From: an uncultured Veillonella sp.
GTDB taxonomy: Bacteria; Bacillota; Negativicutes; Veillonellales; Veillonellaceae
DNA: 18,323 nucleotides
Direction of reading: 5' to 3'
NCBI GenBank assembly: GCA_900757715.1
Contig: CAAEOZ010000039.1
Span: forward strand, 1-18,323
This document shows, one piece after another, positions 13,955 through 18,323 of this stretch (positions within the stretch are counted from its first letter, which is position 1; every line of letters starts with the position of its first letter). Below the pieces are notes generated by a model, which did no database searches, was not told the DNA's origin, and worked only from the letters and a program-made list of their open reading frames with translations. A program made the position numbers and the translations under genes.

Positions 13955-14713
13955 CTACCGACATTGAATAATGCGACGGATTTCACAACTTGCTTTATAT
14001 CCATCAGCCAAAATGATAGCCGTAATATCGCTATCAACAATATGATCAATAAAATCATCGATAATGCGATGTTGCACTGTTTCATAACCAGTACAGAACA
14101 GTATTTTCTTGCCTTTACTGTATTGGAATAAACCTTGTTTATGCAAAACAAGATCAGACAACATACGCGGAGTTACAATAGCTCCCATATCGCGTTTTAC
14201 GATATCTTGAACGAGCTCAATATTATGTACGTGCTCATCATCTAATGGGGCCCCTAGCATTTGTAGATTGACAAGACCAATCGTAGTCTTTGTAAGAGAT
14301 GGAATGACAGGCTCAGTCGTCTTAGGCGCCTTGAGCCATTTTTCCTTCGCCCCATCTGCTTCTACAACAATTTGCCAATTTGGATGTAACGTGGCTAAAC
14401 CATCGATAAGATCACAATCTAAGGAGTCTACTTTTGTTCCTGTAATTCCAGCGAACCACGCACCACAATAGCCACGTAAAAGTCGGTCAGTACAATACTC
14501 ATCAGCTTCATTAATATTACGAGTATAAATCGGTTCATAATGAGCCACCTGAGATTCATAGAGTCGAGTTGTAGTCGTAACTACGATTGGCTGACCTTTC
14601 AGCCGTCCATATTCTACTAGTTTTGAAAGCACAGTCGTTTTACCGCCTGCCCCAACAAGGGCAACGATTCCCGGCTGAATCAATCGATTCCAATAGGATG
14701 TTTGTGATGTCAT
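13955..14713 (-). CDS. yqeC: selenium-dependent hydroxylase accessory protein YqeC
   Basis: A putative P-loop protein of 252 aa in the YqeC family, a marker with YqeB for selenium-dependent molybdenum hydroxylases. The Walker-A-like loop ALVGAGGKTT is at about 18-27, near the N-terminus. VVTTTTRLY follows at about 44-52. A Walker-B-like IVVEADGAKEKWLKAP stretch sits near residues 115-130, and GLVNLQMLGAPLDDEHVHN is family-typical. The biochemical role is unestablished; selenium handling or insertion at the Mo site has been proposed on the basis of co-occurrence. AAGGAGG 8 nt upstream supports the start. It lies 41 bases after the large hydroxylase subunit, the widest gap in the operon, and 6 bases before mocA. 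Confidence 0.9.
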   Translation of the reverse strand: MTSQTSYWNRLIQPGIVALVGAGGKTTVLSKLVEYGRLKGQPIVVTTTTRLYESQVAHYEPIYTRNINEADEYCTDRLLRGYCGAWFAGITGTKVDSLDCDLIDGLATLHPNWQIVVEADGAKEKWLKAPKTTEPVIPSLTKTTIGLVNLQMLGAPLDDEHVHNIELVQDIVKRDMGAIVTPRMLSDLVLHKQGLFQYSKGKKILFCTGYETVQHRIIDDFIDHIVDSDITAIILADGYKASCEIRRIIQCR

Positions 14714-14754
14714 AGAACCAGGCCTCCTTAGAAAGTAAAAGGAACTAGAAATCT

Positions 14755-17052
14755 CTATACTTTATATTTCTCGTCCATAGCCATAAATACCTTCTCAGGT
14801 GTCATAGGTAATGTACGAATATCCGCACCAACTGCATTTTTAATGGCATGTTGGATAGCAGGGCACCCCGTATTGATGACAACCTCACCAATAGATTTAG
14901 CGCCGAAGCCACCTGTAGGCTCGTAAGATTCTACAAAGTCTGTATGTAATTCACCAATATCCTGACGGGTTGGGATTTTATAAGTCATAAGATTATTTGT
15001 TTCCAAACGACCATTATTGGAATAGCGTACATCTTCATATAAAGCCATCCCGATAGCTTGTACCACACCACCCTCAACTTGAACGCGAGCCAATTTAGGG
15101 TTGATAACAGTACCGCAATCAACACAAGAATAGAAATGAAGAGGAATAACCTTACCTGTTTGTTTATCTACCTTTACCTCAGCAATAGATGCCATAAATG
15201 GAGGTGGAGACGTATGACTGCCCCATGTAGCGAAACCAGACAATTGCTCCGCATTAGCACCAACTAATAATTTTGGTGCCAATTGATGGATATCCATTGT
15301 TTTGGAGCCGTCTTTCGTGGTAGCTACAACGCCGTCAAAGTCAATGTTCTCAACGTCGGTTTCAAAGAATTGAGCAAATTTAGCAATAATCTTAGTGCGT
15401 AACTCTTCTGCAGCCATCTTAGCAGCAGTACCCGTTACATAGGTTGTACTAGATGCGTAGGACCCTGGATCGAATGGTACGATATCTGTATCTGATTCAA
15501 TAACAGTCATATATTCCATAGGACAACCTATTACTTCACAGGCCATTTGAGTTAATACGGTATTAGACCCCATGCCCATATCAGAAGATCCAGTATACAA
15601 TGTATAATTGCCATCGTCACCAAGTCGGATTTCAACAGATGCTACGTCGATATTTGCGACACCAGAGCCTTGTAATGCTAAAGCCATGCCAAGTCCACCG
15701 CGATAGCGCTCATCGATGTCCCAAGAATGAGGGCGTTCATCCCAACGAGCCATTTCTTTTACACGATTTACAGTATCTTGGAAAAGACCAGAATCAAGAT
15801 ATTCATCCGGAGCATATACTAAGCTTTGTTCACCTTCCGCTATTAAGTTCTTCTGACGTAATTCAGCTGGATCAATCCCCATCTTGTCAGCCAATTGGTT
15901 AACAGCACATTCTAATGGCCACAATGCTTCTGTTGCACCATACCCACGGAAAGCACCACCCGGAGTTTGGTTAGTATACACACCTTCTGTACCATAATGA
16001 ACAGCAGTCGCTTTGTTGTACAAAGGCACAGATTTATGTTCACCAGCCGTTGTAGTAGTGAAGCAATGAGTTGCATGTGCCCCAGCGGCTGTGATGGAGT
16101 TCATATCAATAACTTTAATAATGCCATCTTTCGTAGCACCTACACGAATTTTCCATTCACGAGCATGACGTGTAGTGGAGCAAGTTTGTGCTTCTGTACG
16201 ATCGTATAAAAGATAACAAGGTTTTTTCAATGTCCACGCTACGAAAGCTGTCATAATTTCTGTACAAGCTGTTTGTTTAGAACCAAAGCCACCACCAATA
16301 CGAGGCTTAATTACACGGACTTTTGTAGCCGGAATACCGAGTGCACGAGCGATGTGACGGCGTACATGGAATACGATTTGCGTAGAGGATACAATAACTA
16401 CACGACCTAGCGCATCTATATATCCAAAGCTTTGGAATGGTTCCATCGCTGTTTGGCGTGTGGCCTGGTCAAAGTATGTACCTTCTGCCACGTAATCACA
16501 TTTAGCGAGTTCTGCTTCCACATCTCCTACCCGTTTGTGATAGGATACGCAAATATTGCGTTTGTAATCTTGACCTACGGGGATATTGTTATGAATATCA
16601 TCCTCAGGATGTACTATAGTTTCATGGTCGATAGCAGTGTGCATATCAAGTACAGGTTTCTGTACTTCGTATTCAACCTTGATAAGAGGCATAGCTTTTA
16701 GCGCTGTAGCTTCATCTTTTGCTACGATGAGAGCTACTTCGTCTCCAACATAACGAACTACAGGGTCTAAGATGAGCGCATCATAAGCGGATGGCTCTGG
16801 ATATGTTTGACCTGCTAATGTGAATCGCGTATCAGGCACATCTTCATAAGTAAAAATAGCTTCTATGCCAGGGATCAATTTAGCTTTAGATGTATCAATA
16901 GATTTGATGCGCGCTTGAGCATGAGGGCTACGAAGAACCTTAATAACAAGCGCATCTTTGGGAACAAAATCGCCAGTATAAGACGGTTTACCAGACAAAA
17001 TACCTTTTGAGTCAACTTTGTCATAAGATTTACCAATATGCTTGTTCATCAT
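14755..17052 (-). CDS. xanthine dehydrogenase-family molybdopterin-binding subunit
   Basis: The catalytic large subunit of a three-part hydroxylase, 765 aa, equivalent to E. coli XdhA. Residues 1-130 form the CO-dehydrogenase-like alpha/beta hammerhead (GKPSYTGDF, SPHAQARI, YVGDEVALIV). The Mo-cofactor domains follow. Active-site landmarks relative to bovine XDH: Gln225 (SSTQ, like Gln767), GGGFGSKQ at 253-260, Arg369 in GGAFRGYG (like Arg880) and Glu723 in KSIGEV (like Glu1261, the catalytic base). Position 260 is Gln, where bovine XDH has Glu802. Arg369 points to purines rather than aldehydes, so xanthine or hypoxanthine is the likely substrate, not proven. No in-frame TGA is involved; any selenium would be a labile Mo ligand. 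The start overlaps the 2Fe-2S gene by one base (TAATG) behind GGAGG. Confidence 0.92.
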   Translation of the reverse strand: MMNKHIGKSYDKVDSKGILSGKPSYTGDFVPKDALVIKVLRSPHAQARIKSIDTSKAKLIPGIEAIFTYEDVPDTRFTLAGQTYPEPSAYDALILDPVVRYVGDEVALIVAKDEATALKAMPLIKVEYEVQKPVLDMHTAIDHETIVHPEDDIHNNIPVGQDYKRNICVSYHKRVGDVEAELAKCDYVAEGTYFDQATRQTAMEPFQSFGYIDALGRVVIVSSTQIVFHVRRHIARALGIPATKVRVIKPRIGGGFGSKQTACTEIMTAFVAWTLKKPCYLLYDRTEAQTCSTTRHAREWKIRVGATKDGIIKVIDMNSITAAGAHATHCFTTTTAGEHKSVPLYNKATAVHYGTEGVYTNQTPGGAFRGYGATEALWPLECAVNQLADKMGIDPAELRQKNLIAEGEQSLVYAPDEYLDSGLFQDTVNRVKEMARWDERPHSWDIDERYRGGLGMALALQGSGVANIDVASVEIRLGDDGNYTLYTGSSDMGMGSNTVLTQMACEVIGCPMEYMTVIESDTDIVPFDPGSYASSTTYVTGTAAKMAAEELRTKIIAKFAQFFETDVENIDFDGVVATTKDGSKTMDIHQLAPKLLVGANAEQLSGFATWGSHTSPPPFMASIAEVKVDKQTGKVIPLHFYSCVDCGTVINPKLARVQVEGGVVQAIGMALYEDVRYSNNGRLETNNLMTYKIPTRQDIGELHTDFVESYEPTGGFGAKSIGEVVINTGCPAIQHAIKNAVGADIRTLPMTPEKVFMAMDEKYKV

Positions 17053-17504
17053 TATAGGCCTCCTTCTAAGAATTTACGAACTCCTCGAAGTTGTGATTCA
17101 TAACCAGTACAGCGGCACAAATTACCTATAAGGTATTCCCGAATTTCATCATCGCTAGCCTTTGGATTTTTGCGTTTCAAATTGATAGCACTCATCATCA
17201 TGCCAGTTGTACAAAAACCACACTGATCTGCGCCTTCACTTGCGATACAAGCTGCCAATAATTCAGCTTCCTCTTGTAAGCCTTCTAATGTAGTAATCTT
17301 ATGGCCTGGCGCACGAAATGTAGGATAAGCACAAGACAAAATAATTTCATCATCCACCCATACAGTGCAAAGGCCACAGTTTGTGGTGTCACAGCCACAG
17401 CGGACACTGTAATAGCCAAGATTGCGCAATGTATCTAACAACATCTCATCAGTTGGCACATTAGCAGTTACATTTTTGTTATTAATATTAAGTACGAGTT
17501 CCAT
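17052..17504 (-). CDS. 2Fe-2S subunit of the molybdenum hydroxylase
   Basis: A 150-aa electron-transfer subunit of normal length (E. coli XdhC sense, not the XdhC chaperone). It binds two [2Fe-2S] clusters. The N-terminal plant-ferredoxin-like domain uses Cys38, Cys43, Cys46 and Cys58 (CDTTNCGLC...C); Cys36 is an extra cysteine beside them. The C-terminal helical domain uses Cys95, Cys98, Cys130 and Cys132 (QCGFC...LCRC). It passes electrons from the Mo site to FAD. A strong AAGGAGGTGG lies 7 nt upstream, and the start overlaps the FAD-subunit stop by one base. Confidence 0.95.
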   Translation of the reverse strand: MELVLNINNKNVTANVPTDEMLLDTLRNLGYYSVRCGCDTTNCGLCTVWVDDEIILSCAYPTFRAPGHKITTLEGLQEEAELLAACIASEGADQCGFCTTGMMMSAINLKRKNPKASDDEIREYLIGNLCRCTGYESQLRGVRKFLEGGL

Positions 17505-18286
17505 TATTGTGCCACCTCCTTAGCTAAGCGTTGAACCATTGCTTTTACCATCTCCATGCGATATTCTTTGGACGCATGAGAGTTAGATTGATACACCAGT
17601 TCTTCAGATGCCAATTGAGCTGCCTCTTTTGCGGCAGATAATCCTCTTTCTGAAAGCAAAGCACTTGCTTTTTCTGCTAATTGAGGTGTACCAGGTCTTG
17701 TGCCGATGTATAATTCAACGCCTTTTTCGTCATGGCGAAGAGCGCCTGTCAATAATGGGAAGTCGCCACGAGAGATGCGAAGAGCTTCAACAGCTACAGG
17801 TACATCTACTTTAGGGATGCGAATTTCCACGAGGATATCACGTTCTCTATATTTCATATAGTCTTGCATGGACATACGACCACCTTTAAAGGTTACGATG
17901 TCTGCATGTACTGCCAATAAAGCAGGAATGATATCTGAGAAGCCAAATTTACTTGCTACAGAACCGCCCATGGTAGCAGTATTTCTAAATTGAACACCAA
18001 GAATCTCCTTAACGCCTTTAACTACGGCTCCGCCACAGAATTGTTGTAATGGCTGAAAACGTTCCACATCTCCTTGTGTCGCCATAGCGCCAATTACAAA
18101 CTCCTTATCTTCTTCACGAACATAACGCAAATCAAGACCCGCCATATCAATCACTGATGGCCAAGTACGTCGTCCTAGACGCAGCCAACAGCCTCCCGCT
18201 AGCATAGGAGCAGTTTTGTTCTTTGTGGCTAATTCATAAGCCTCTTCCACCGTCTTCGGTTGTAATACTTTCATAAATGCTAACAT
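17504..18286 (-). CDS. FAD-binding subunit of the molybdenum hydroxylase
   Basis: The flavoprotein medium subunit, 260 aa from MLAFMKVLQP, equivalent to E. coli XdhB. It takes electrons from the 2Fe-2S subunit and passes them to NAD+ or another acceptor. The first FAD loop, PMLAGGCWLRLG, is at about 27-38. The second, TATMGGSVA, is at about 103-111, followed by FGFSDIIPALLA. A CO-dehydrogenase-flavoprotein C-terminal domain covers about 160-260. It is somewhat shorter than the usual 280-300 aa. I start it at the ATG 18284-18286, which has GAGAGGA 7 nt upstream; an in-frame TTG at 18299-18301 has no such site. It is the first operon gene in view; 18287-18323 shows no complete promoter. Confidence 0.93.
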   Translation of the reverse strand: MLAFMKVLQPKTVEEAYELATKNKTAPMLAGGCWLRLGRRTWPSVIDMAGLDLRYVREEDKEFVIGAMATQGDVERFQPLQQFCGGAVVKGVKEILGVQFRNTATMGGSVASKFGFSDIIPALLAVHADIVTFKGGRMSMQDYMKYRERDILVEIRIPKVDVPVAVEALRISRGDFPLLTGALRHDEKGVELYIGTRPGTPQLAEKASALLSERGLSAAKEAAQLASEELVYQSNSHASKEYRMEMVKAMVQRLAKEVAQ

Positions 18287-18323
18287 AATCTGTCCTCTCA
18301 ATGGTATACTAATACTAACAGAA

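Noticed and set aside
18287..18301. TTG start adding 5 residues to the FAD subunit
   Set aside because: The GAGAGGA that would serve the next ATG lies inside this extension, and no site precedes the TTG.

Overview
The window looks like a chromosomal segment of a low-GC (about 40% by eye) diderm Firmicute of the Negativicutes, most probably Veillonella or a close relative. This is inference from the gene set: a c-di-AMP/amino-sugar locus of Firmicute type with a glmS ribozyme, a secreted beta-helix protein, and a three-subunit molybdenum hydroxylase operon with yqeB/yqeC maturation genes. No 16S or other species marker is present. Nearly all genes read on the minus strand, so transcription runs from right to left.

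Right part (about 11.4-18.3 kb): one tight minus-strand operon whose promoter lies beyond the right edge. It encodes the FAD, 2Fe-2S and molybdopterin subunits of a xanthine-dehydrogenase-family hydroxylase. These are followed by yqeC, a mocA-type cytidylyltransferase, yqeB and two small proteins that share out the XdhC chaperone. Neighbours overlap or nearly touch, except for 41 bases before yqeC. The yqeB/yqeC pair marks the selenium-dependent molybdenum hydroxylase system, in which selenium is a labile Mo ligand rather than selenocysteine.

Middle part (about 6.2-11.3 kb): cdaA (c-di-AMP synthase) overlaps cdaR/ybbR, then comes a strong terminator, then a COG2509-type FAD oxidoreductase, then glmM. 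In other Firmicutes cdaA-cdaR-glmM(-glmS) are adjacent. Here the FAD gene and a terminator divide the locus. The glmM leader holds two CRP/FNR-like inverted repeats, one over the -10 box.

Left part (1-6.2 kb): a YgeA-like amino-acid racemase, a TPR-repeat protein and, on the plus strand, a secreted beta-helix protein lie between glmM and glmS. A 95-nt long imperfect palindrome separates the two convergent genes. glmS is preceded by a recognisable glmS ribozyme, on the minus strand at about 2022-2160, inside a leader of about 330 nt. This implies feedback by glucosamine-6-phosphate. glmS ends in a UUCG-loop terminator, and the start of another minus-strand gene is visible at the extreme left edge.

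Functionally, GlmM and GlmS supply UDP-GlcNAc precursors for the wall, and CdaA/CdaR link c-di-AMP to that supply. The hydroxylase operon probably serves purine (xanthine/hypoxanthine) oxidation. The least described elements are the split XdhC, the glmM operator pair, the anchor-less beta-helix protein and the large palindrome.
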